A stretch of 64,000 nucleotides of DNA, taken from NCBI GenBank assembly GCA_934476315.1, contig CAKSNQ010000001.1, forward strand, positions 56,104 to 120,103, in the 5' to 3' direction. Positions 8,595 through 17,416 of this stretch are shown here, in pieces; the first letter of the stretch is position 1; each line of letters starts with the position of its first letter. A program made the position numbers and the translations under genes. The notes under the pieces are model-generated. The model searched no databases. It saw only the letters and a program-made list of their open reading frames with translations, and had not been told where the DNA came from. The stretch comes from an uncultured Eubacteriales bacterium. GTDB lineage: Bacteria > Bacillota > Clostridia > Oscillospirales > CAG-272.

Positions 8595-8597
8595 CTA

Positions 8598-9100
8598 TGA
8601 TACTTTTTCCGCGGATTTGCGTAGGCAAAAGGCGGCGAGAAAGCGAGAAAAAGGAGCGGGGAGATAGTGCGAGGGAAACAACGAAAGTGGAACAATGGGA
8701 GGACGGCAACGAAAGGGAGGAACCGAGGGACATTCCGGATTCCTGCCCGATGTCCGATGTTGTCCTGCCGATGTGATCTCGCGGATGTCATCCGCTGAGA
8801 CCATTCTGCCGACGTCGTTTTGTTGAAAGTAAAAGAGCGCGGGGGGGCGCGTATGACGCGACTCCTCCCGCGGAACAACGAGCACACCGCAATAAACTGG
8901 CAGACTCACGGCGGTGTTCCGCCATTTTTATATGTGCTTCGCGGGCAATTATTATTTTTCTCCGCCTCGAGTGCCAATGAAAAATAGGGTGTCGCGCGTG
9001 AGCGCGCCTTCCAAAAAGCAACGCTTCGGCGGCACTCCGTGCCGTTATCCTTTTATACTAAGCGGGCAAATACTTCATTTCCTTGGCTCGCGTGGCAAAT
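8598..9100. other. Long intergenic stretch without a recognisable gene
   Basis: Between the TspO remnant and the ppdK terminator no coding frame shows family similarity or a ribosome site. The only structure seen is a small hairpin GGCGG-TGTT-CCGCC at 8910-8923 followed by ATTTTT, which would act as a plus-strand terminator although no plus-strand gene is nearby. Confidence 0.6.
8910..8930 (+). terminator. Orphan terminator-like hairpin
   Basis: Perfect 5-bp GC stem with TGTT loop followed by ATTTTTAT. It could mark the end of an unannotated transcript or be a relic of the decayed region. Confidence 0.4.
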
Positions 9101-9101
9101 T

Positions 9102-9138
9102 CCAAGGGGGCAGTCGCATCATGCGACTGCCCCCTTGG
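9102..9138 (-). terminator. 18-bp perfect inverted repeat between argH and ppdK (ppdK terminator)
   Basis: Arms 9102-9119 and 9121-9138 are perfectly complementary with one base between them. The repeat starts 35 bp after the ppdK stop and has only a short A/T tract beyond the stem. It probably terminates ppdK and may work in both directions between the convergent genes. Confidence 0.65.
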
Positions 9139-9172
9139 GTTTATCGGAATTTCAACGAATTCCGGAACCGTT

Positions 9173-11797
9173 TCAGTCCTTCAGCGCGGCCTGCGCAGCA
9201 GCGAGGCGGGCGATCGGAACACGGAACGGCGAGCAGGACACGTAGTCCAGACCGATCTTGTGGCAGAACTCAACAGAGGAGGGATCACCACCGTGCTCAC
9301 CGCAGATGCCGATGTGCATGTTGGGTCTGACCGAACGACCACCCTCGACTGCCATCTTCATCAGCTTGCCGACGCCGACCTGGTCGAGCTTTGCAAACGG
9401 ATCATTCTCGTAAATCTTTCTATCATAGTACGCACCCAGGAACTTGCCCGCGTCGTCACGGGAGAAGCCGAACGTCATCTGCGTCAGGTCGTTGGTACCG
9501 AAGCAGAAGAACTCCGCTTCCTTGGCGATCTCGTCCGCGGTCAGTGCGGCACGCGGGATCTCGATCATGGTGCCGACCTCGTACTTCAGGTCAGAACCTG
9601 CCGCCTTGATCTCGGCGTCAGCCGTTTCGGTGACAATGTTCTTCACGTACTTGAATTCTTTCAGCTCGCCAACCAGCGGGACCTCGATCTCGGGAACGAT
9701 ATCCCAATCGGGATGAGCGTTCTTGACCTTGATTGCGGCGCGGATGACAGCCTTGGTCTGCATTCTTGCAATCTCAGGGTAGGTGACTGCCAGACGGCAT
9801 CCACGATGACCCATCATCGGGTTGAACTCATGCAGGGAAGCAATGATGTTGCGGATCTGTTCCACAGTCTTGCCCTGCGTAGCCGCCAGAAGTTCGATCT
9901 CCTCGTCGGTCGTGGGAACGAACTCGTGGAGAGGCGGATCCAGGAAACGAATCAGAACCGGGTAGCCCTCCAGCGTCTCGTAGAGCTTTTCAAAGTCGCC
10001 CTGCTGGTAGGGAAGAATTTTCTCCAGCGCGGCTTCTCTCTCCTCAACCGTGTCGGCGCAGATCATCTCGCGGAACGCGGCGATTCTGTCAGCCTCAAAG
10101 AACATGTGCTCGGTGCGGCACAGACCGATACCCTCGGCGCCCAGCTCGCGCGCCTTCTTTGCGTCGCGGGGAGTATCCGCATTGGTGCGGACCTTGAGCT
10201 TGCGGTACTTGTCCGCCCAGCCCATGATGCGTCCGAAGTAGCCGTCGATGCTGGCGTCAACCGTCGGAATCGCCTCGCCGTAGATGTTACCGGTGGAGCC
10301 GTCGATCGAGATCACATCACCCTCGTGGAAGGTCTTGCCGCCCAGGGTGAACTGCTTGTTCTCCTCATCCATGATGATGTCGCCGCAACCGGAGACACAG
10401 CAGGTGCCCATACCACGGGCAACGACCGCCGCGTGAGAGGTCATACCGCCGCGGACGGTCAGGATACCCTGCGACGCCTTCATGCCGGTGATGTCCTCGG
10501 GAGAGGTCTCCAGACGAACCAGAACGACCTTCTTGCCGGCTGCCTTCCAAGCCTCTGCGTCCTCAGCGGAGAAGACAACTTGTCCGCAAGCCGCGCCGGG
10601 GGAAGCGCCCAGACCGCGTCCGAGAGGCGTTGCCGCCTTGAGAGCCTTGGCGTCGAACTGCGGATGGAGCAGGGTGTCGAGGTTTCTCGGGTCGATCATC
10701 AGAACGGCTTTCTTTTCGTCGATCATGCCCTCGTCCACGAGGTCGCATGCGATCTTGAGCGCCGCCTGAGCGGTACGCTTGCCGTTACGGGTCTGAAGCA
10801 TATACAGCTTGCCGTGCTCAACGGTAAACTCCATATCCTGCATGTCGCGGTAGTGATCCTCCAGCGTCTTGCAGACCTGCTTGAACTGCGCGAACGCCTC
10901 GGGAAACTTGGTCTCCATCTCGGAGATGTGCATCGGGGTACGAACGCCTGCGACGACGTCCTCGCCCTGTGCGTTGGTCAGGAACTCACCGAACAGACCG
11001 TTGTTGCCGGTTGCGGGGTCACGGGTAAACGCAACGCCGGTGCCGCAATCGTCGCCCATGTTACCGAACGCCATCATCTGGACGTTGACAGCCGTGCCCC
11101 AGGAGTAGGGAATATCGTTGTCACGACGGTAAACGTTGGCACGGGGGTTGTCCCAGGAGCGGAACACTGCCTTGATCGCACCGATGAGCTGTTCCTTCGG
11201 GTCGGTGGGGAAATCGGAGCCGATCTTGGACTTGTACTCAGCCTTGAACTGGTTTGCCAGTTCCTTGAGGTCGTCCGCGGTCAGATCCACGTCGTAGGTG
11301 ACGCCGCGCGCCGCCTTCATCTTGTCGATGAGCTGCTCAAAATACTTCTTGCCGACTTCCATAACGACATCGGAGTACATCTGGATGAATCTGCGGTAGC
11401 AGTCCCAAGCCCAGCGTGCATTTCCGGATTTCTCCGCCAGCACGTTGACGACGTCCTCATTCAGACCGAGGTTCAGGATGGTGTCCATCATGCCGGGCAT
11501 GGAAGCACGTGCGCCGGAACGGACAGAGACGAGGAGAGGGTTCTCCTTGTCACCGAACTTTTTCCCGGTGATCTGCTCCATTTTTTCAATGTAGGTCATG
11601 ATTTCAGCCATGATACCGTCGTTGATCTGACGACCGTCCTCATAGTACTGAGTGCAGGCTTCGGTAGAGATGGTGAAGCCCTGCGGAACGGGAAGACCGA
11701 TGTTGGTCATCTCAGCAAGGTTCGCACCTTTACCGCCGAGAAGCTCACGCATTCCTGCGTTGCCTTCGGTAAAGAGATAGCAATACTTCTTTGCCAT
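9173..11797 (-). CDS. ppdK: Pyruvate, phosphate dikinase
   Basis: 874 residues, the standard PPDK length. It interconverts pyruvate + ATP + Pi and PEP + AMP + PPi, important in PPi-linked glycolysis of anaerobic Clostridia. The N-terminal nucleotide-binding domain begins with L-G-G-K-G-A-N-L-A-E-M. The central swivelling domain has the phospho-His motif G-G-M-T-S-H-A-A-V-V-A-R-G. The C-terminal PEP/pyruvate TIM barrel ends with G-I-C-G-E-H-G-G-D-P and a Cys near the end. The start M-A-K-K-Y is chosen because GGAGGA lies 8 nt upstream; the ATG at 11812 overlaps that site. Codon choice is strongly biased, consistent with high expression. Confidence 0.98.
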   Translation of the reverse strand: MAKKYCYLFTEGNAGMRELLGGKGANLAEMTNIGLPVPQGFTISTEACTQYYEDGRQINDGIMAEIMTYIEKMEQITGKKFGDKENPLLVSVRSGARASMPGMMDTILNLGLNEDVVNVLAEKSGNARWAWDCYRRFIQMYSDVVMEVGKKYFEQLIDKMKAARGVTYDVDLTADDLKELANQFKAEYKSKIGSDFPTDPKEQLIGAIKAVFRSWDNPRANVYRRDNDIPYSWGTAVNVQMMAFGNMGDDCGTGVAFTRDPATGNNGLFGEFLTNAQGEDVVAGVRTPMHISEMETKFPEAFAQFKQVCKTLEDHYRDMQDMEFTVEHGKLYMLQTRNGKRTAQAALKIACDLVDEGMIDEKKAVLMIDPRNLDTLLHPQFDAKALKAATPLGRGLGASPGAACGQVVFSAEDAEAWKAAGKKVVLVRLETSPEDITGMKASQGILTVRGGMTSHAAVVARGMGTCCVSGCGDIIMDEENKQFTLGGKTFHEGDVISIDGSTGNIYGEAIPTVDASIDGYFGRIMGWADKYRKLKVRTNADTPRDAKKARELGAEGIGLCRTEHMFFEADRIAAFREMICADTVEEREAALEKILPYQQGDFEKLYETLEGYPVLIRFLDPPLHEFVPTTDEEIELLAATQGKTVEQIRNIIASLHEFNPMMGHRGCRLAVTYPEIARMQTKAVIRAAIKVKNAHPDWDIVPEIEVPLVGELKEFKYVKNIVTETADAEIKAAGSDLKYEVGTMIEIPRAALTADEIAKEAEFFCFGTNDLTQMTFGFSRDDAGKFLGAYYDRKIYENDPFAKLDQVGVGKLMKMAVEGGRSVRPNMHIGICGEHGGDPSSVEFCHKIGLDYVSCSPFRVPIARLAAAQAALKD

Positions 11798-11856
11798 TTG
11801 GAAATCCTCCATACAATAAAATTATTGACAGTGCTGTGGCGCTCGTTTCCGCACAT

Positions 11857-11881
11857 AAAAAAGCCCTGTACGGGTGACAGG
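11857..11881 (-). terminator. Weak terminator-like hairpin in the ppdK leader
   Basis: On the minus strand, CCTGT-loop-ACAGG (11865-11881 region) is followed by GC and TTTTTT (11857-11862). It lies between the predicted ppdK promoter and start codon, so it could be an attenuator; the stem has only five base pairs. Confidence 0.35.
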
Positions 11882-11898
11882 AAACGACCGCACTGATC

Positions 11899-11926
11899 AT
11901 TATACCATATTTTGGCGATTTTGAAA
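11899..11926 (-). promoter_or_regulatory. ppdK promoter
   Basis: Minus-strand TATAAT (11899-11904) with TTTCAA as a weak -35 (11921-11926) and a 16-bp spacer, about 100 bp before the ppdK start. Confidence 0.55.
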
Positions 11927-12031
11927 GGGTTTTTATTCTTTTTTTGCTTCCTAAATTGTAAATTTAATGTGAATAAGTGCGAGGAGCGGTTGTTTTTCGC
12001 GGGAAAACTTTTTTTCGCCGGAAGAAAGGAT

Positions 12032-12060
12032 TTGACAGACGGAAAGAAAAGGTATATAAT
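12032..12060 (+). promoter_or_regulatory. Promoter of the TRIC-like gene
   Basis: Perfect TTGACA (12032-12037), 17-bp spacer, perfect TATAAT (12055-12060), about 63 bp before the coding start. Confidence 0.85.
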
Positions 12061-12122
12061 AAAACAGTTTAACATCGGGGCGCGTACGCGCGAACGAAAC
12101 ATCGTGATGGGTGAGGTGCAAA

Positions 12123-12833
12123 ATGAACTTTGCGGAATGGCTCATGCCGGTGACGGAGTACGTCGGAATTATTGCTTTCGCCGTGTCGGGGGCTGTGGTG
12201 GCAATCCGGCACGGGATGGATGTGTTCGGGGTGGTTTTCCTCGGGATTGTGACGGCACTTGGCGGCGGTACGGTCCGCGACCTGTTGCTCGGCGCAGTTC
12301 CTCCGCACTTTTTCACCAACTACCGGGCGCTCCTGCTCTGCACGATTGTGTCGCTGATTGTTTTCCTGTTGGAATATTACCGGCACGGAACGCGGCAGGG
12401 GCGGCTCTGGCGACGGCTGGAACGGGTAACGGACCTGTGCGACGCGCTGGGACTGGCGGCGTTCACGCTGTCGGGCGTGCAGACTGCGATAGAAACGGGG
12501 TTTGGCGACAACGGGTTCATGTGCGTCTTTCTCGGCATGACGACGGGCATCGGCGGCGGCATCCTGCGGGACATTCTCACGCAGTCCGTCCCGACGGTTT
12601 TCCGCAAGCGGGTGTACGCGGTCGCGTCCATTCTGGGCGGACTGCTTTACTGGGGAACCTGCCGCCTCTGGGGACATCCGGAGGTGTTCTCCCCGATTGC
12701 CATGGCGCTGATCGTGGCGATCCGTGTGCTCGCTATGATCTTCCGTTGGAGTCTGCCGCGGATTCCGGACGACCGCGGGAGCGAGGAACATACGGATAAG
12801 GACAAACGCACGCCGCACGACGCGGATATATAG
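12123..12833 (+). CDS. TRIC/YadS (UPF0126) family membrane protein
   Basis: A 236-residue integral membrane protein with two repeated three-helix halves. Each half carries the family's Gly-rich signature: G-G-G-T-V-R-D near residue 45 and G-G-G-I-L-R-D near residue 143. Prokaryotic TRIC/YadS relatives form trimeric K+-permeable channels, and some members are linked to glycine transport; which applies here cannot be told. The C-terminal ~25 residues are charged and cytoplasmic. ATG 12123 follows GAGGTG at short spacing and sits under an excellent promoter. The next gene, pth, is 274 bp away; that gap shows no obvious terminator or gene. Confidence 0.88.
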   Translation: MNFAEWLMPVTEYVGIIAFAVSGAVVAIRHGMDVFGVVFLGIVTALGGGTVRDLLLGAVPPHFFTNYRALLLCTIVSLIVFLLEYYRHGTRQGRLWRRLERVTDLCDALGLAAFTLSGVQTAIETGFGDNGFMCVFLGMTTGIGGGILRDILTQSVPTVFRKRVYAVASILGGLLYWGTCRLWGHPEVFSPIAMALIVAIRVLAMIFRWSLPRIPDDRGSEEHTDKDKRTPHDADI

Positions 12834-13107
12834 AAATCCGCCTGACGCAGGGCATCCGACCCGCCGCGGGTGGCGTGTTTGAAATCGTTGTGACTCTTTA
12901 CCATCGGAGGGCGCTGTTTTCCTTTCGCCGAGGAGCCGCAAATCTTGCTGAAACCCGCACGCACGGGGAAAAAGAGCTCTCACGGGGCGGGCTTTTACCG
13001 GACGGGGTAAAAACGAGTATTTTAACATGGCATGACGGGAAATCCGCACGTGAGAACCGGGCTTGAGGTTCACTCGTCAGGCTAACCACGGAAAGGTGTA
13101 ACTCAAA

Positions 13108-13746
13108 ATGACGGATATCTTTGAGCTTTTCAAAAAAATCGGCGCACAGCGCGACGCGGGAGCGTCCGGAGAGCCGCTGACGCATTTGATCGTCGGGCTG
13201 GGAAATCCAGGCGCGCAGTATTTTGACACGCGCCACAACAGCGGGTTTCTGATGATGGATTACCTCTCCCGGCGCCTTGGCGTGCGCGTGGATCGTGCAA
13301 AATTCCATGCGTTGGTTGGCGAGGCGACCGTGGGCGGGCGGCGCGTGCTTCTGATGAAGCCGCAGACTTACATGAACGCGTCGGGCGAGGCAGTCGCGGC
13401 GGCGGCTTCGTTTTATAAGATTCCCGTGCAGAATATCCTGGTTTTTTCGGACGATATTTCGCTGGACGTCGGGCGTGTCCGCGTCAGACGAAAGGGAAGC
13501 GACGGCGGGCAAAAGGGTCTGCGCAGTATCATCAAGCTCATGGGAAGCGACGACTTCCCGCGGGTGCGCTTCGGCGTGGGGGAGAAGCCGTCTCCCGATT
13601 ACCCGCTTGCCGACTGGGTTCTGTCCCACTTTGACAAACAGGAAAAGGAACTTCTGTTCTCCGCGTTTGAAAAGGCGTACGACGGCGTTTGCCTGATCCT
13701 TTCGGGCGACGTGGACGCCGCCATGCAGCTTTGTAACGGAAAATGA
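13108..13746 (+). CDS. pth: Peptidyl-tRNA hydrolase
   Basis: 212 residues. It frees tRNA from prematurely released peptidyl-tRNA. Family motifs are L-I-V-G-L-G-N-P-G near residue 28, T-R-H-N-S-G-F with the catalytic His, K-P-Q-T-Y-M-N with substrate-binding Asn, and the D-D-I-S-L-D-V-G / D-G-G-Q-K-G-L segment. The enzyme core starts around residue 26, so there is a short N-terminal extension. A GGAAAGG site precedes the ATG. Its stop codon overlaps the possible ATG of mfd (ATGA), and pth-mfd adjacency is conserved in Bacillota. Confidence 0.97.
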   Translation: MTDIFELFKKIGAQRDAGASGEPLTHLIVGLGNPGAQYFDTRHNSGFLMMDYLSRRLGVRVDRAKFHALVGEATVGGRRVLLMKPQTYMNASGEAVAAAASFYKIPVQNILVFSDDISLDVGRVRVRRKGSDGGQKGLRSIIKLMGSDDFPRVRFGVGEKPSPDYPLADWVLSHFDKQEKELLFSAFEKAYDGVCLILSGDVDAAMQLCNGK

Positions 13747-16700
13747 CCGAGCCGACGGGAAAAACCGGAAAGGGGGATGTGGAGTTGCACCATCTTTTGT
13801 CAACCGTCCTGCGCGAGGACGGGGAATACGCCCAACTGCTCGCGGCGCTGAAAAAACAGGGCAAAGCCGCAAAGCCGTTGCCGATTCTGGTCAACGGGCT
13901 GTGCGAGGGCGCAACGGACGCGTTCCTCCTGACCGTCCTGACCGACCTTGCCCCGGGCGGCGCGACACTTCTGATCTGCCCGGAGGAGAAAATGTGCCTG
14001 CGCCTGTCCGAGCAGCTGCGGAATTTCGGCTTGCGGACGGCGTTTTATACAGGCAGAGACCTGACGTTTTATACTGTGACCGCCTCTCATGAATACGAGC
14101 ATGAGAGGCTTCTTGTGCTGTCCGGACTGCTTGGCGACGACCTGGACGTTGTGCTGACGACGCCGGACGCCGCGCTCGGCTATACCATCCCGCCGGAAAA
14201 GCTACTCGGCGCGACGTTGCGCCTGAACCGGGACATGCGGATGGACCTGCGCGAGATCGCCCGCCGATTGACAGAGGCGGGGTACAGCCGCGCGGAGATG
14301 GTGGATGGCAAGGGGCAGTTTGCCCTGCGCGGCGGAATCTTGGATGTGTACCCGCCGGGAGGGCACTATACGGACGAGAACGGACAGACCATCCGGGGCG
14401 CGCGGGCGGTGCGTGTGGAGCTGTTCGGGGATGAGATCGACCGCATGGGACTGTTCGACGTGGAGACACAGCGCATGGAAACCATGCTGACGGACGGGGA
14501 ATTTTTCCCCGCCCGCGAGGTGCTGGCGGACGCGCCGACCTGCCGACGCCTTTTTGACGTGGTGAGAGCACAGCTACGCTCCCGGCACGGTGACCGCGCC
14601 GAAGAGGAGCTGCGCAGGGAAGCGGCGATGCTGGAGAGCGCTTCGGAGGACGGGGGAGACCTCCCGTTCCTCGATAAATACATCACGCTGATTTATCCCG
14701 AAAAGTCCTGCCTCCTGGATTATTTCGGCGCGAAATGCCCGGTGTTTTTGCTGGGAACGAACAACATTTACGAGCGCCTGAAGGCGGCGCGCCGGCGGGA
14801 GGATCAGACGGTTGAGGAGCTGGTCACGGCGGGGACGATCGCGCCGAAATATGCCGAATATATCAAGACACCGGCGGAATTCGAGGCGTTTTTGCAAAAG
14901 CGGATGCGCCTGCATATCGATTCGCTTTCCTATGGGCTGTCCGGACAGAAGACCGCGGGGCTTTTCGGCTTCCGTACCAAGCAAACGGTGTCCTACGGCG
15001 ATCGTTTTGATTTGTTGTTTGAGGACCTCGGTACCTACCTTGCGCACGATTACCGCGTCATTCTGATTGCCGAAAATGAGACCGCCGCCAAGAATCTGCA
15101 CGGCTTGCTCAGCGAGAAGAAGGTGCGGACGACCATGGCGGCATCGGAACAGGACATGGATGCCGCGGCACTGCAAAAGGGCGGCGTCGTCCTGATCTGG
15201 CAGAACCACATGGCGGGCTTTGAACTGATTACTCCGCACATCGCGGTGCTTTCGACCGCACCGGATACCCGCGTGGGGGCGCTGAGCGTCGGCGAACGGA
15301 CGCGGGCAAAGCACAAAAAGAGCGACGCCGCGCGCGCCATTCTGTCGTATGCCGACCTGAGCGTCGGCGACCTGGTCGTGCACGAGACCTACGGCATCGG
15401 GTGCTACACAGGCATCGAGCACCTGACGACAGGCGGCGTGACGCGCGATTATATCGGCATCCGCTACGCCGGCAGTGACAAGCTGTTTTTGCCGACCGAC
15501 CAGCTGGATAAGGTATCGAAATATATCGGCGCGCATGCCGACGACGGACAGATCAAGCTGTCGCGCTTCGGCGGCGACGCGTGGAATAAGACCAAAGCGC
15601 GCGTCCGCGCCTCGGTCAGAAATATCGCCAAGGACCTGATCCGCCTGTACGCCGAGCGGGAGCGCCGACCGGGATTCGCTTTCCCGCCGGACGACGATTT
15701 CCAGCGTAGCTTTGAGGCGGCGTTCGCCTACGAGGAGACGGAGGGACAGCTCCGCGCCGCCGAGGACGTCAAGCAGGATATGATGGCGGCGACGCCGATG
15801 GATCGCCTGCTGTGCGGCGACGTCGGGTTCGGCAAGACCGAGGTGGCGTTGCGGGCGGCGTATAAAGCGGTGCTCGGCGGCAAGCAGGTCGCCGTGCTGG
15901 TGCCGACGACCATCCTTGCCCTGCAACACTACCAGACGTTTACCAGTCGCATGCGTGCGTTCGGCGTCGAGGTCGATATGATTTCCCGCTTCCGCACACC
16001 CGCGGAACAGGCGGCGACCCTGCGGCGGTTGCGGCGGGGAGAGGTCGATGTGCTGATCGGAACGCACCGCCTGATCGGAAAGGACATTACGTTCTGCGAC
16101 CTCGGACTGCTCATCGTAGACGAGGAGCAACGCTTCGGTGTCGTTCAGAAAGAAAAGCTCAAGCAGATGGCGGGCAATGTGGACGTCCTGACGCTCTCGG
16201 CAACCCCCATTCCGCGTACGCTGAATATGGCGATGGGGGGACTGCGGGACATCTCCGTGCTGGACGAGGCGCCGGGCGACCGCCTACCCGTGCAGACCTA
16301 TGTGCTGGAGGAGGACGATCTGATCCTCTATGAGGCAATCCGCAAGGAATTGCGCCGGGGCGGGCAGGTGTTCTACCTGCACAACGCCGTGGAGACCATC
16401 GACGGCGTGGCGACGCGGCTGGCGGAGGCAATCCCGGAGGCGCGCATCACCGTTGCTCACGGAAAAATGGAGCGGGAACGCATGGAAGCCATCTGGGAGA
16501 AGATGCTGATGGGCGAGATCGACATTCTGGTCTGCACCACCATCATCGAAACGGGCGTGGACGTTCCCAACGCAAACACGCTGATCGTGGACCACGCCGA
16601 ACGCCTCGGACTGTCCCAGCTTCATCAGCTCCGCGGACGGGTCGGACGTTCCTCCCGCCGTGCGTACGCCTACTTCACCTATCCGAAATACCGGGCGCTC

Positions 16701-17366
16701 ACGGAGATTGCGCAGAAGCGGCTGGAGGCAATCCGCGACTACGCCGAGTTCGGCGCGGGCTTCAAGATCGCCTTGCGCGATATGGAAATCCGCGGCGCGG
16801 GCAACCTCCTCGGCACGGAACAGCACGGGCACATGGATGCGGTCGGCTACGACCTGTACATCAAGCTGTTGCAGGAGGCGGTGCTGGATGAGCGGGGACA
16901 GGCGCCGACGCCGCAGACCGAGTGTACCGTCAGCTTTGAGTGCGACGCCTATATTCCGGAAAAGTACGTCGCGTATCCCGCCCAGCGCATGGAAATGTAC
17001 AAAAAGATCGCCATGATCGAAAATGAGCAGGACCGCGCGGACATCCTCGATGAGATGCTGGATCGGTTCGGCGAGCTGCCGCGGGCGACGGAAAACCTGC
17101 TTGACATTGCGCTCGTCCGCGCGGACGGCAAGCGGTGCGCCATCCGGCAGATCACGCAGGAGGGGGGCGAGGTCCGCTTCTACCCCGTGCACTTTGAGGC
17201 GGATGTGTGGGTGGAGCTTGCCGACCTGTACCCCGGACGCATGCGCGTCGTGCCGGGCGGGGAGTTGCGGATCGTGCTCAAGCTCAGGGGCGGCGAGAAC
17301 GTTTTGCCGCTCATTCACAAAATGTTTGAAAAATATACCGAGATTGTCAAAGCAAACGCGCCGTGA
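13743..17366 (+). CDS. mfd: Transcription-repair coupling factor
   Basis: 1207 residues. Mfd removes RNA polymerase stalled at DNA damage and recruits UvrA. Order of domains: UvrB-like module (residues 1-350; A-E-M-V-D, G-Q-F-A-L-R-G-G-I-L-D-V-Y-P), an RNA-polymerase-interacting CarD-like domain near 541 (V-G-D-L-V-V-H-E-T-Y-G-I-G), RecG-like translocase with Walker A G-D-V-G-F-G-K-T-E (about 692) and D-E-E-Q-R-F-G (about 793), and the C-terminal TRCF domain near 1050-1150. The ATG at 13743 overlaps the pth stop. A TTG about 14 codons downstream has a better placed AAAGGGGG, so the true start may be slightly internal. Confidence 0.97.
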   Translation: MTEPTGKTGKGDVELHHLLSTVLREDGEYAQLLAALKKQGKAAKPLPILVNGLCEGATDAFLLTVLTDLAPGGATLLICPEEKMCLRLSEQLRNFGLRTAFYTGRDLTFYTVTASHEYEHERLLVLSGLLGDDLDVVLTTPDAALGYTIPPEKLLGATLRLNRDMRMDLREIARRLTEAGYSRAEMVDGKGQFALRGGILDVYPPGGHYTDENGQTIRGARAVRVELFGDEIDRMGLFDVETQRMETMLTDGEFFPAREVLADAPTCRRLFDVVRAQLRSRHGDRAEEELRREAAMLESASEDGGDLPFLDKYITLIYPEKSCLLDYFGAKCPVFLLGTNNIYERLKAARRREDQTVEELVTAGTIAPKYAEYIKTPAEFEAFLQKRMRLHIDSLSYGLSGQKTAGLFGFRTKQTVSYGDRFDLLFEDLGTYLAHDYRVILIAENETAAKNLHGLLSEKKVRTTMAASEQDMDAAALQKGGVVLIWQNHMAGFELITPHIAVLSTAPDTRVGALSVGERTRAKHKKSDAARAILSYADLSVGDLVVHETYGIGCYTGIEHLTTGGVTRDYIGIRYAGSDKLFLPTDQLDKVSKYIGAHADDGQIKLSRFGGDAWNKTKARVRASVRNIAKDLIRLYAERERRPGFAFPPDDDFQRSFEAAFAYEETEGQLRAAEDVKQDMMAATPMDRLLCGDVGFGKTEVALRAAYKAVLGGKQVAVLVPTTILALQHYQTFTSRMRAFGVEVDMISRFRTPAEQAATLRRLRRGEVDVLIGTHRLIGKDITFCDLGLLIVDEEQRFGVVQKEKLKQMAGNVDVLTLSATPIPRTLNMAMGGLRDISVLDEAPGDRLPVQTYVLEEDDLILYEAIRKELRRGGQVFYLHNAVETIDGVATRLAEAIPEARITVAHGKMERERMEAIWEKMLMGEIDILVCTTIIETGVDVPNANTLIVDHAERLGLSQLHQLRGRVGRSSRRAYAYFTYPKYRALTEIAQKRLEAIRDYAEFGAGFKIALRDMEIRGAGNLLGTEQHGHMDAVGYDLYIKLLQEAVLDERGQAPTPQTECTVSFECDAYIPEKYVAYPAQRMEMYKKIAMIENEQDRADILDEMLDRFGELPRATENLLDIALVRADGKRCAIRQITQEGGEVRFYPVHFEADVWVELADLYPGRMRVVPGGELRIVLKLRGGENVLPLIHKMFEKYTEIVKANAP

Positions 17367-17416
17367 ATGTGCTACAATAAAAATGCCACGGGCAATCCTT
17401 GGAAAGGAAACGGAAA

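Noticed and set aside
8184..8600. Frames running from the end of argH into the following gap
   Set aside because: No start with a ribosome site and no similarity; the only real signal here is the minus-strand TspO remnant.
8598..8909. Minus-strand frames upstream of the TspO remnant as its missing N-terminal half
   Set aside because: None of the three frames shows TspO N-terminal features (Trp/Pro-rich first helices); they read as Arg/Ser/Pro-rich noise.
9083..11896. Very long open frame (937 codons) on the plus strand opposite ppdK
   Set aside because: Antisense to a full-length, family-matching ppdK; its sequence is low-complexity Leu/Asp/Val/Arg typical of reading biased codons backwards, and it has no ribosome site.
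14574..16130. 518-codon open frame opposite mfd
   Set aside because: Antisense shadow; mfd shows every expected domain in the plus frame.
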